A stretch of DNA of 64,000 nt, taken from positions 1 to 64,000 of the forward strand of contig JBEKBH010000012.1 of the NCBI GenBank assembly GCA_050015495.1, written 5' to 3'. This DNA comes from Palsa-1439 sp050015495 (GTDB lineage Bacteria; Verrucomicrobiota; Verrucomicrobiia; Palsa-1439). How positions within the stretch are numbered: position 1 is the stretch's first letter; each line of letters starts with the position of its first letter. Made by a program: the position numbers and the translations under genes. The notes under the pieces were generated by a model. It was not told the DNA's origin, did not search any database, and saw only the letters and a list, made by a program, of their open reading frames with translations. Positions 1 to 7,782 of the stretch are shown in pieces.

Positions 1-620
1 TAGCGGGTGAGACCGGAGATCTCGTGGACGTTGAGCTTGGCCATGAGATTCTGCCGATGTTTTTCGACCGTCTTGATGCTGATGCCGAGTTCCGCCGCGG
101 TCTGTTTGTTGGCCTTGCCTTCAGCAATCAGCTGCAGCACCTCCACCTCGCGCGAACTCAGGCGGGCGATTTTCTTGCGCAACGCCACGCCGCCCGCGGG
201 GATCTTCTGATCGTGCAACCGCCTGGCAATGGAGGGGCTGAAAAAGGTGTTTCCCTTCTCCACTTCCCGGATCGCCTTGGACAGATCATGCGAGGAGGTT
301 TGCTTGAGCAGAAATCCCCGCGCACCGAACGCGATCGCCTGTTCGACGTACGCGTCGTCGCTGTGCGCGGAGAGAATCAGCACCTTGGCTCCGGGAATCG
401 CTTTACGAATTTGCCGGGTGGCTTCCAGACCATTGAGCAGCGACATCGCGATGTCCATCACAATGACGGCGGGACGAAGCTTCTTGGTCAATTCTACCGC
501 TTGGCGGCCAGTCTGCGCCTCGCCGATCACCTCGATGCCCGCTTCGGCCTGCAACAACGACCGCAAGCCCTCCCGGACAATCATGTGGTCTTCCGCCAGC
601 AGGACGGTGATGGGTTTCAT
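1..620 (-). CDS. NarL/FixJ-family response regulator (3' end outside window)
   Basis: The minus-strand frame opens with ATG at 620 and is still open at base 1, so the last few codons are missing. An N-terminal receiver domain starts MKPITVLLAEDH; the acidic pair is E10-D11 and the phospho-acceptor is D56 in VIVMDIAM. It is followed by a LuxR-type helix-turn-helix (LSSREVEVLQLIAEG, then KTVEKHRQNLMAKL). This is a DNA-binding transcription regulator switched on by phosphorylation. Such regulators normally work with a NarX/DegS-like kinase. The kinase remnant just upstream (691-1063) is broken, so this protein probably takes its phosphate elsewhere or is an orphan. The family call is firm; target genes are unknown. 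Confidence 0.93.
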   Translation of the reverse strand, partial: MKPITVLLAEDHMIVREGLRSLLQAEAGIEVIGEAQTGRQAVELTKKLRPAVIVMDIAMSLLNGLEATRQIRKAIPGAKVLILSAHSDDAYVEQAIAFGARGFLLKQTSSHDLSKAIREVEKGNTFFSPSIARRLHDQKIPAGGVALRKKIARLSSREVEVLQLIAEGKANKQTAAELGISIKTVEKHRQNLMAKLNVHEISGLTR

Positions 621-690
621 AACCATACAGAATCTCGCCCGTGCCGTGCCGACGTTCAAGTCTGAACGCGGACGCCGTTGTTGACAGGAA

Positions 691-1063
691 TCACGGCTCG
701 GATGGTGGCGCCTTTACCCGGGTGGCGTGGGCGTGCTGGGCGACATTAGCGAGGGCTGACTGGGCGACGCGATAGAGTACGGTTCGTTTGGAGTTGTTCA
801 ACTGTTCCACCCCGGCGAAGACCGCGAACCGGATGCGAAGACCCGTTCGTTTCGTGAAACCTTTCATGAACAAATGGAGGGCGGGAATCAGACCCAGGTC
901 GTCGAGAAGTGTGGGGCGCAATTTCCGGGCGAACCGGTGGATGATGCTCATTTGCCGGCCGCAAGCTGCCGTGCGGGGCGCCCGTCAGACGTTTTCGCAG
1001 TGCCGCCACATATCGTCGCGACAAGCCAGTCAACTGTTGTCTCATGAGGTTCCTCCAATCCAC
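691..1063 (-). pseudogene. Remnant of a NarX/DegS-type sensor histidine kinase
   Basis: The minus-strand frame 691-951 reads IIHRFARKLRPTLLDDLGL, then VLYRVAQSALANVAQHAHA. This is the stretch between the dimerisation/His domain (HisKA_3) and the N-box of the ATPase domain in NarX-like kinases. Translation then breaks off after HATRVK into a stop, so the G-boxes of HATPase_c are missing. Upstream, residues that could belong to the same protein (MRQQLTGLSRRYV, ending near 1063) lie in another frame, and no sensor domain or phospho-accepting His block is seen. The piece sits directly upstream of, and in the same direction as, the response regulator. I infer a decayed partner kinase with both ends deleted. 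Confidence 0.72.
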
Positions 1064-1230
1064 GCTTCACCCTCACAATCTGGCAGTTGGCTGGAGCCGT
1101 CTATAAGACAAGACCCTACCAACTGAGTGCACTGATTTTCTTCGGGCGCGCTGTCGTTGACCGGAACAGGGTAGGGTTCTACCCCATAGCCACGTGGTTG
1201 GTTTGTGGCCTACGTTGTATCTGTCCCGCG

Positions 1231-2319
1231 ATGATGCCAAGGAAACGACATAGAGTCAGAAAGATTGCCCTGACAGGTCTGGTGGGCGGATTGCTCGCAG
1301 TAGCTTCGGTCGCCATCGCATCCGATCCCTTGGAAGATGTGAAACGGTTCAGTGATTTTGCCGCAGCTGATCTCCGTCATGTGCTCGACGGTGACATTCT
1401 CGGCGCACGCGGTTCGCTGATGAATTTCCCCAACGGGCTCTCCGCACAGACGTGTTTCGTGACACCGGAGGCGGCGGCGGAAACAGCGCGGCGGCTGCAG
1501 GTTTGGGACCCATTGCCCCACGAGACGCTGAATGTGTTTGCGTATCAATCGATGCGCGGGCCGTGCGCGACAGCGGATTTTCAAGGCCTGAATCTGGACT
1601 CGAATCAAGGTGCCATCCGCTGGCTGCTGGACAAGACGCGTGCCACCACGGCGGATAAGTCCGATCTCAACCTGACGCGAACCGAAGCGCAACAGTTGGC
1701 GACCTGTGCCAAGAGCAATCCCGATCCGCAAGACATCGGCGCCTGCTGGGGGGAATTGTTGCACGAACGCGCCGCGGCCTTCCAGCAGGAGGGGTTTGAT
1801 GGCCTGCTGCCGTACGAGGCCAATGGGGCAACGGTGTCACCGGGGAGACAGCTCCGTGAGATGTTGCGCGATCAGCCGGCCGTGTCCCGGCAATTTGCAA
1901 CCCTGCTACAGCGGAGCGGGTTGCTCGGCGATGAGTCGGCAGGGTTGCTCACACCAACGCTTTACTGGACCCTGTTCGAGGCCAACCATCACGCCACGTT
2001 GAGCCTGGGGGCGATCTATGTGCTGCCGCAAGGCGATCACTATCAATTTCTGGACGTGCAGTACTACGTCAGCGGCAAGTATTACGCGGCCGCGACACTG
2101 AGCGAGATCTGGCCGATCCAGATCGGCGAGAAGTCGGAGGCGCTGGTGTGGCGGGGGGATTTCGTTGCCGCGCCGACGCTGGCGTTCACGAAGGGAACCG
2201 ACCGGATCATCTACGGCGCGATCCTGCTCCAGGAGATCAAGAAAGTGGTTCGCTGCTTCCAGGATGACTTGAGGGTGACACACCGGGCGGGCCGAAGCGA
2301 TAGTTTGCGAAATAACTAG
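1231..2319 (+). CDS. Exported protein of unknown function
   Basis: From the ATG at 1231 the protein is 362 aa. It begins with a basic stretch (MMPRKRHRVRK) and a hydrophobic core ending SVAIASDP, a typical signal peptide, which is why this start is preferred over the longer open frame from 1087. The mature part is soluble-looking and contains several cysteines (for example QTCFVTP, RGPCATAD, GACWGE), compatible with disulfides in the periplasm. I recognise no domain. It stands alone between the decayed kinase and two small unknown genes. Confidence 0.7.
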   Translation: MMPRKRHRVRKIALTGLVGGLLAVASVAIASDPLEDVKRFSDFAAADLRHVLDGDILGARGSLMNFPNGLSAQTCFVTPEAAAETARRLQVWDPLPHETLNVFAYQSMRGPCATADFQGLNLDSNQGAIRWLLDKTRATTADKSDLNLTRTEAQQLATCAKSNPDPQDIGACWGELLHERAAAFQQEGFDGLLPYEANGATVSPGRQLREMLRDQPAVSRQFATLLQRSGLLGDESAGLLTPTLYWTLFEANHHATLSLGAIYVLPQGDHYQFLDVQYYVSGKYYAAATLSEIWPIQIGEKSEALVWRGDFVAAPTLAFTKGTDRIIYGAILLQEIKKVVRCFQDDLRVTHRAGRSDSLRNN

Positions 2320-2449
2320 GTAATTCCCCGGTTGGGCGTATGGTGAAGTTGTATCAGCGAGCTGCTTCACTCCGACCAGACCTTGCAGCACTGCGGCGCG
2401 GGTGGGCAGCACGACGCAACAGCCAACATCGCTGCCCAAGGAGATTCTT

Positions 2450-2848
2450 GTGGCTATCAGCCAGATCAGCGGAGAGGAATTCAAACGGTTCTTTAACGAG
2501 AAATATACGCTTGCCTGTGGTCTACTGGATTGCGAGGCGTTCCAGTCGTGGCACACGCCGACCAAGAGCGAATGGAGGGATGTACTCGCTGTGATCGCCA
2601 ACATGCTCAAGAAATGTGACTGGCCGTTGTACGACGTCAAACGCGACGGCGATGACGCTTCCTCCATGCAGGTGATGAACACCGGCTTGATGATGAACGC
2701 CGTCCACAATTTGCTGGATGCATTGAACGGTTACGGGGTGGCGGCGGTGCCGTCGCCGGGACAGTGGGGAGACATCATGCGGGTGGTGGATGAAACCACC
2801 GAGCGTCGCGACGTGATTGACCAGGCGGGATCGAAGGGAATCAAATGA
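2450..2848 (+). CDS. Hypothetical protein, first of an overlapping pair
   Basis: GTG at 2450 is preceded by AAGGAG at 2438-2443 with six bases of spacing, a better start than the upstream GTG at 2402. It gives a 132-aa soluble protein (starting ISQISGEEFKRFFNEKY) without signal peptide or membrane segment. It overlaps the next gene by ATGA at 2845-2848, so the two are probably translationally coupled. I do not recognise a family. Confidence 0.5.
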   Translation: MAISQISGEEFKRFFNEKYTLACGLLDCEAFQSWHTPTKSEWRDVLAVIANMLKKCDWPLYDVKRDGDDASSMQVMNTGLMMNAVHNLLDALNGYGVAAVPSPGQWGDIMRVVDETTERRDVIDQAGSKGIK

Positions 2849-3060
2849 CCAATGAAACCAATGTCAGTGAGGTGGTTGTCCGCGAAACAGTTTTCCGCTT
2901 TACGGCAACCGGTGGAGGCCTGCTGATTCATCGAATCGCGGAGATTGAAAAACTGGCGCTGAGCAACCTGCAATGCGGGAAATCACTCGACCGTGTTGTC
3001 ACCGGGGCGCTCGCGTCGTTGCGAGATGCTTGTCGGGACGCGCGGGCCAGCGTCTCGTAG
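2845..3060 (+). CDS. Small hypothetical protein coupled to the preceding gene
   Basis: This 71-aa protein starts at the ATG that overlaps the previous stop codon. It is mildly acidic at the start and helical-looking in the middle (LIHRIAEIEKLALSNL); no family is recognised. Its last codons lie at the junction with the MFS relic on the opposite strand, so the original C-terminus may have been changed by whatever event brought that fragment in. Confidence 0.45.
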   Translation: MTNETNVSEVVVRETVFRFTATGGGLLIHRIAEIEKLALSNLQCGKSLDRVVTGALASLRDACRDARASVS

Positions 3061-3061
3061 G

Positions 3062-3236
3062 CAAGGGTAAGAATGTTCGTAACGGAGTATAGAAAGATTG
3101 AACCCAAAAGTACCATTAAACGATCTCGTCTGTCGCCGAGCGAACTGAAAAGTATTCCGCCCACGAGAAGGCCAGCCATTTGGTAATTGAGCAGCGAAAG
3201 CCCAGCAGGAGGCGAGTCGGCTGCATTGACTCCCAA
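3062..3236 (-). pseudogene. Fragment of a major facilitator superfamily transporter
   Basis: Read on the minus strand, 3236 to about 3062 encodes LLNYQMAGLLVGGILFSSLGDRR and then DRLMVLLGSIFLYSVTN. This is the end of TM1 or TM2 plus the characteristic MFS loop (GxLxDRxGR-like) and the following helix. Nothing of the other helices is present on either side. It is a truncated relic; established MFS proteins are about 400 aa. The piece abuts the end of the small gene at 2845-3060. Confidence 0.6.
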
Positions 3237-3485
3237 GTCAGCGAGGCTTCCCGACTGGTCTGCAATGCGCGATTGTGTTTGTTGCGGGGCTGAGGCTGGT
3301 TCTGCGCCTCGCGAGACGTCGGCTTACTGCGTCCCTGCCGTGCGTTGCGCCGGCCCTTGTTTCCGCGCGCCGAGATCGAACGGTTTCTGAAGGAAACGAC
3401 CGCCGCGTAGACCAAGCATGCAAACCTTTCTCTGCGCCTTCGTAGTCATGGGCGCGACGTTGGCGGGTTCGGCTGCCGATGCGCC

Positions 3486-3636
3486 CCAACTCATGCGTTT
3501 GGCCATTGCCGTGCTGTGTTCGTTGCGGAGGTGGCCATACGCGCGGGCCACCAAGGCACCGGCGCCATTTGGCAAGTTCAGGGTCGGTGGTTTTGAAGCT
3601 GCGCTTGACTTGCTTCGCATCGCGTTGGAAAATCAC
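3486..3636 (-). pseudogene. Remnant of a tyrosine recombinase/integrase
   Basis: The minus-strand frame from 3636 reads RDAKQVKRSFKTTDPELAK, like the N-terminal SAM-like region of integrases that scan K-x-S-x-K-T-x-D. A second frame a few bases on reads ARAYGHLRNEHSTAMAKRM, like the conserved tail (YxHLRxEHSxAMAxK) of the same family. The central catalytic domain is missing. I infer an internal deletion plus a frameshift. The adjacent tRNA-Arg (3803-3879) is a plausible attachment site. Moderate certainty, because each half is short. Confidence 0.5.
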
Positions 3637-3802
3637 AGATGAACGTCGGCGCGGCTTGAACAGTCGAGGCGGTCACCAATAGGAACGAGCGTTTGATGCC
3701 TGCGGGTCAAATGCGCTGCGTTCATGACGACAGCGGCATAAACATGACACGAGAGTGGTTTTGCGCGGACAATTTCCATATAACCCAATCAACTAAAGGT
3801 CT

Positions 3803-3879
<77 letters not shown>

Positions 3880-3896
3880 GTTTCGGGAGCAAGAGC

Positions 3897-4280
3897 ATGA
3901 ACATTCGGAAAGTTCGACGGTTGTTTTCGCCGGAAGTCAAACGCGCGATGGTGATGGGTCTGGCCACGGCGCTTCTGTCGGGTTGTTTGGGAAGCGGGGC
4001 GACCGCTCCGGCCGGAACGCCCACCACGCCCGCCGGTGCCCGCCTCGAACCGGCAGGGCCGGAGATTGGGGTGGCAAAAGTCGCCTCGGTGAATTCCGAA
4101 CTCGGTTTTGTGGTGGTCGATTTCGCGGCGCAAACGATGCCGCCCGTGGGAACGCGGGTCAATGTGTACCGCGGCGATAAACGGGTGGGCACGGTGCGGA
4201 TCACCGAGCCCGTGCGCGCGCCGCTGGCGACGGCCGATCTCGTGGACGGCGACGTGCGCGTGGGCGATGAAGCCCGTTAG
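3897..4280 (+). CDS. Small lipoprotein of unknown function
   Basis: A 127-aa protein with a basic N-terminus, a hydrophobic stretch and the lipobox LLSGC, so Lgt/LspA processing and membrane anchoring are expected. A Thr/Ala/Pro-rich linker follows. The C-terminal half (GVAKVASVNSELGFVVVDF, then GTRVNVYRGDKRVGTVRI and VDGDVRVGDEA) resembles a small beta-barrel seen at the end of many planctomycete/verrucomicrobial cell-envelope proteins. It lies 17 bases after the tRNA and 11 bases before moeA. Role unknown. Confidence 0.75.
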   Translation: MNIRKVRRLFSPEVKRAMVMGLATALLSGCLGSGATAPAGTPTTPAGARLEPAGPEIGVAKVASVNSELGFVVVDFAAQTMPPVGTRVNVYRGDKRVGTVRITEPVRAPLATADLVDGDVRVGDEAR

Positions 4281-4291
4281 TCGGAGGAACC

Positions 4292-5509
4292 GTGCTGACA
4301 GTCTCCGAAGCGAAAGACATCATCCTGGCGGCGGTGCGGCCCCTCCCCGAGGCTATCGTGCCGCTGGCGGAAACGCTGGATTGCGTGCTGGCGCACGATG
4401 TGGCGTCCCCGGTCAATCTCCCCATGTGGGACAACAGCTCGGTGGACGGCTATGCCGTGCGCGCGTCGGATGTGTCGGATGCCAACGATAACAACCCGAT
4501 TCATCTGCGTGTGGTGACGGAGGTCCCCGCCGGGACAACGGCGACGGCGGCCATCGAGCCCCAGACGTGCGGGCGGATCTTTACGGGAGCGCCGATTCCG
4601 GAGGGAGCGGATGCAGTTGTGATGCAGGAGGATACGCATCCTCATCACGAAGGCTATATTGCGGTGACCGAATCCGTCGAGCCGGGGGAGAACATCCGGC
4701 GCGCGGGCGATGACGTGACGAAGGATGAGGTCGTGTTGCGCGCGGGCACACGGCTGGGACCCCCGCAAGTGGGACTGGCGGCGGCTCTGGGAATGACGCA
4801 ACTCGTGGTCCGTCCGCGTCCCCGCGTGGGTGTGCTGGTAACGGGCGGGGAGATCGTCGAGCCGGGGCGGGCTTTGCGCGATGGACAGATTTACGACACG
4901 AACAGTTATGCCGTGTGCGCGTTCGTGAAACAGGCGGGAGGCGAGCCCGTCGAGCTGGGCATCGCCGATGACACGCGCGAGGATTTGCACGAGAAGATCG
5001 ATTACGGGTTGAGCGAGTGCGACGCGGTGATCACGGTCGGCGGCGTGTCCGTGGGCGCGTATGACCTGGTCAAGGACGTGCTGGCGGAACTCGGTTGCGA
5101 GCAGAAGTTCTGGAAAATTGCGATGCGGCCGGGCAAGCCGTTCGTGTTCGGCACGCGCGAATCGAAACTGGTCTTTGGATTGCCGGGGAACCCCGTGAGC
5201 GCGGCGGTGACGTTCCTGATGCTCGTGCGGCCGGCGTTGCAGAAGATGCGGGGACTGGCCGAGATCGATTTGCCGACGGTGGCGGCGGAAGCGGCGGCGG
5301 ATTTTGTGAACGACGGGGATCGCCTCCATTATATGCGGGCGAGCCTGCGCCGCGACGGCGAGAAGTGGCTGGCGAAACCGATGCCGAACCAGGGTTCTCA
5401 TGCGATTTCGTCGTTCGCCAATGCGGATGGCCTCGTGGAAGTGCCCGAGGCGACAACGATTTCTGTCGGGCATATAGTGAAGGTGATTCGACTCTTTGGC
5501 TGCGACTGA
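4292..5509 (+). CDS. moeA: Molybdopterin molybdenumtransferase MoeA
   Basis: 405 aa from GTG at 4292, with GGAGG at 4283-4287. It inserts molybdate into adenylylated molybdopterin, the last step of molybdenum cofactor synthesis in the cytoplasm. Visible family blocks are the N-terminal NSSVDGYAVRA, the domain-II G-rich APIPEGADAVVMQED, the MoeA/MogA-like core with TGGEIVEPG, TVGGVSVGAYD and MRPGKPFVFG, the signature GLPGNPVSA, and the C-terminal barrel domain. Length matches the family. No other moa/mob gene lies in the window, so the remaining pathway must be elsewhere. Confidence 0.95.
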   Translation: MLTVSEAKDIILAAVRPLPEAIVPLAETLDCVLAHDVASPVNLPMWDNSSVDGYAVRASDVSDANDNNPIHLRVVTEVPAGTTATAAIEPQTCGRIFTGAPIPEGADAVVMQEDTHPHHEGYIAVTESVEPGENIRRAGDDVTKDEVVLRAGTRLGPPQVGLAAALGMTQLVVRPRPRVGVLVTGGEIVEPGRALRDGQIYDTNSYAVCAFVKQAGGEPVELGIADDTREDLHEKIDYGLSECDAVITVGGVSVGAYDLVKDVLAELGCEQKFWKIAMRPGKPFVFGTRESKLVFGLPGNPVSAAVTFLMLVRPALQKMRGLAEIDLPTVAAEAAADFVNDGDRLHYMRASLRRDGEKWLAKPMPNQGSHAISSFANADGLVEVPEATTISVGHIVKVIRLFGCD

Positions 5510-5575
5510 CAGGTGGTGGATTGGCCATCGTCCGAGCTTGAAAAATCCGTTCCGTCTCCTACACTGATTGCCGCC

Positions 5576-6205
5576 ATGCGCGAAACCGTCCACGTCCTGA
5601 ACCATCCACTGGCCCAAAGTTTCCTGACCGACATCCGCGACAAGGAATCCGACCGCGCGATCGTTCGCAGCCGCATCCGCGGGCTCTCGGTGCTGCTGTT
5701 CTATGAGGCGACGCGTGACCTGCCGCAGGAACCCATGACGGTAACGACGCCGCTGGCGGAAACGCGAGGCGCGCACGTCGGGGCGAGTGTCGGTCTGGTG
5801 CCGATCCTGCGGGCGGGACTCGGGATGGTGGACGGAATCCTCGAATTTCTGCCCGAAGCGCGCGTGTATCACCTCGGATTGTTCCGCGACGAGAAGACGC
5901 TGGAGCCGGTCGAGTACTACAGCAAATTCTCCGAGCACAAGCCCGTGGACATCGCGTTCGTGCTCGACCCGATGCTGGCCACCGGCGGCTCCGCGTGCGT
6001 CGCGGTCACGCGGCTAAAATCGTGGGGGGCGAAACGGATCAAGTACCTCGGTCTGTTTGCCGCTCCCGAGGGGATCGAGAAACTGTCGAACGCGCATCCG
6101 GACGTAGCGATTTATCTCGGGACCATTGATTCCCACCTCAACAAACGGGGCTACATCGTGCCCGGCATGGGCGACGCCGGCGACCGCCAGTTCAGCGGGG
6201 AGTGA
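5576..6205 (+). CDS. upp: Uracil phosphoribosyltransferase
   Basis: It converts uracil and PRPP to UMP (pyrimidine salvage). ATG at 5576 gives 209 aa, the usual length; the open frame extends back to 5513 without a conserved extension. The PRPP-binding loop FVLDPMLATGGSA and the uracil-binding tail YIVPGMGDAGDRQFSG are both intact, as is GLVPILRAGLGMVDG. A short GC hairpin (6210-6223) follows the stop without a clear T-run. De novo pyrimidine genes sit at 27.7 kb. Confidence 0.96.
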   Translation: MRETVHVLNHPLAQSFLTDIRDKESDRAIVRSRIRGLSVLLFYEATRDLPQEPMTVTTPLAETRGAHVGASVGLVPILRAGLGMVDGILEFLPEARVYHLGLFRDEKTLEPVEYYSKFSEHKPVDIAFVLDPMLATGGSACVAVTRLKSWGAKRIKYLGLFAAPEGIEKLSNAHPDVAIYLGTIDSHLNKRGYIVPGMGDAGDRQFSGE

Positions 6206-6294
6206 GACTGGCGCGGTAGCGCCCGACCAGGTTGCGCGCTGAATCTTGTGCAAGAGCATGGATCAGAAGGTGGTAAAAACCAAAATTAAGCGAA

Positions 6295-6374
6295 CTGAAA
6301 TAAGGATTTTCTTATTTCATTTTTTGGCCTTTTTCTGAAATAAAATTTCTGCTATGTTCGGGGACTGAAATAAG
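6295..6374 (+). promoter_or_regulatory. Repeated operator-like boxes upstream of fic
   Basis: The box CTGAAATAA(G/A) occurs three times in 80 bases, at 6295-6304, 6335-6344 and 6365-6374, the last ending two bases before the fic start codon. The first box is one arm of a perfect 9-bp inverted repeat (6296-6304 with 6311-6319, 6-base spacer). The stretch is AT-rich unlike its surroundings. Fic proteins of this type carry a C-terminal winged-helix domain, so autorepression through these boxes is a reasonable inference; it is not demonstrated. Confidence 0.65.
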
Positions 6375-6376
6375 CC

Positions 6377-7540
6377 ATGGATGCCAACAAACTCAGTAAG
6401 AGCCCAGCGGGAAAAGTGATCAAAGCGCCGCAGGGCTATTGGGCCTTTGTGCCCAATCCGCTGCCGCCCAAAGTGGATTACACCCCGGGTTTGGTGAGTT
6501 CATTGTCGGAAGCGGATCGTGCGTTGGGGGCCTTGGAGGGAATGGGCAGGATATTGCCGAACGCCAACCTTCTGGTGATGCCCTATATGCGTCGGGAGGC
6601 AGTGCTCAGTTCGCGAATCGAGGGCACGCAGGCATCACTGTCAGATTTATTTCTGTTTGAGGCAGCCAAGACCAAGCCTCCGCAAGCATCCGATGTGAGA
6701 GAAGTCTCGAACTATGTTGTGGCGATGCGGCACGGTCTTAAGAGACTACCTGATCTTCCATTGAGTTCGCGCTTGGTGCGGGAAATCCATGAGAAGCTGT
6801 TGAGTGGTGTGCGTGGACAGGAACAAACGCCAGGAGAGTTTCGCAAACGACAGAATTGGGTAGGACCAAAAGGTTGCAGGCTTGAAGACGCAGTTTATGT
6901 GCCGCCATCCGTGGACGAAATGCAGATACTGCTGGGTGATTGGGAGAAGTTCGCGCATCAGCGCACCTCCATGCCTCCATTGATAGAATGCGCCATTTTG
7001 CACAGCCAATTCGAATCCATTCACCCCTTCCTCGATGGCAATGGACGGGTTGGGCGTTTGCTGATTACGTTGTTTTTGTGCGAGCGGGGGCATCTGTCGC
7101 AGCCACTTCTTTACCTAAGCGGATACTTGGAGAAAAACAGAAACGAATATTACGAACGACTCCAGAAAGTCAGGGAAAGCGGCGATTGGAACGGTTGGAT
7201 CGAGTTCTTTCTCCATGCGGTTTCAACTCAGGCCAATGACGCTCTGGAGTGTGCTCATCGAATCTTGAAATTAAAGCAAACGTATCGAGACCGATTGCAG
7301 AAGAAATGGTCATCGGCTGCCGTGTTGACACTTTTGGACAGTCTGTTTCTCAATCCATACGTCACAGTCGGCGACGCCGCGCAGCGAATGCAGGTGTCGT
7401 ATAACGCTGCACAAAATGCCTTGAGAAGACTCGAGCGGCTAAAGATTGTCAGAGAGATCACAGGTCAGAAACGCAATCGCATGTTTTGCGCGCAAGAACT
7501 GCTGCGTGTGATCGAAAACATGGATATAAAGGAAACCTGA
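6377..7540 (+). CDS. Fic-domain AMPylase with C-terminal winged helix (class II, self-inhibited)
   Basis: 387 aa. The catalytic Fic motif HPFLDGNGRVGR spans residues 216-227 with catalytic His216. An N-terminal inhibitory helix carries SSRIEG (residues 78-83, the (S/T)xxxE(G/N) signature), whose Glu82 should block ATP binding until relieved; this defines a class II Fic enzyme. Family knowledge: such enzymes transfer AMP from ATP to protein hydroxyls. The C-terminal 70 residues (VTVGDAAQRMQVSYNAAQ, then LRRLERLKIVREI) form a helix-turn-helix, suggesting DNA binding and autoregulation at the boxes just upstream. A small gene follows after 3 bases. Target unknown. Confidence 0.93.
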   Translation: MDANKLSKSPAGKVIKAPQGYWAFVPNPLPPKVDYTPGLVSSLSEADRALGALEGMGRILPNANLLVMPYMRREAVLSSRIEGTQASLSDLFLFEAAKTKPPQASDVREVSNYVVAMRHGLKRLPDLPLSSRLVREIHEKLLSGVRGQEQTPGEFRKRQNWVGPKGCRLEDAVYVPPSVDEMQILLGDWEKFAHQRTSMPPLIECAILHSQFESIHPFLDGNGRVGRLLITLFLCERGHLSQPLLYLSGYLEKNRNEYYERLQKVRESGDWNGWIEFFLHAVSTQANDALECAHRILKLKQTYRDRLQKKWSSAAVLTLLDSLFLNPYVTVGDAAQRMQVSYNAAQNALRRLERLKIVREITGQKRNRMFCAQELLRVIENMDIKET

Positions 7541-7543
7541 TTC

Positions 7544-7747
7544 ATGCCCCAAGAAGCAAGAACTGGGTTTGCCCAGCGAAAGGCGGAGGTGGAGTCCACG
7601 GATTGCGCGCAACGCGAGTACGGTCTCACGAAGAAGGAATTGAGTCGTGCGGCCAAACGCATGGATGCGGAACTGACTGCTGACAGAAAGCGTGGGCAGA
7701 TGCGTCGGTACAGCGGCAACCTCGAACGCAATCTCCGCGAAAAATAG
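7544..7747 (+). CDS. Small charged protein downstream of fic
   Basis: A 67-aa, strongly charged, helical-looking protein (LTKKELSRAAKRMDAEL). It starts 3 bases after the fic stop with a purine-rich AAAGGA about ten bases upstream, so co-transcription and perhaps coupling with fic are likely. No family is recognised. Its position suggests a partner or regulator of the Fic enzyme, but this is inference from context only. Confidence 0.5.
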   Translation: MPQEARTGFAQRKAEVESTDCAQREYGLTKKELSRAAKRMDAELTADRKRGQMRRYSGNLERNLREK

Positions 7748-7782
7748 TCGCAAAGACACCTCTCTCGGCGATTACGCTTGTC

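Noticed and set aside
4277..5938. 553-codon open frame on the minus strand
   Set aside because: Antisense shadow of moeA and upp: His/Arg-rich composition typical of GC-rich DNA, no domain.
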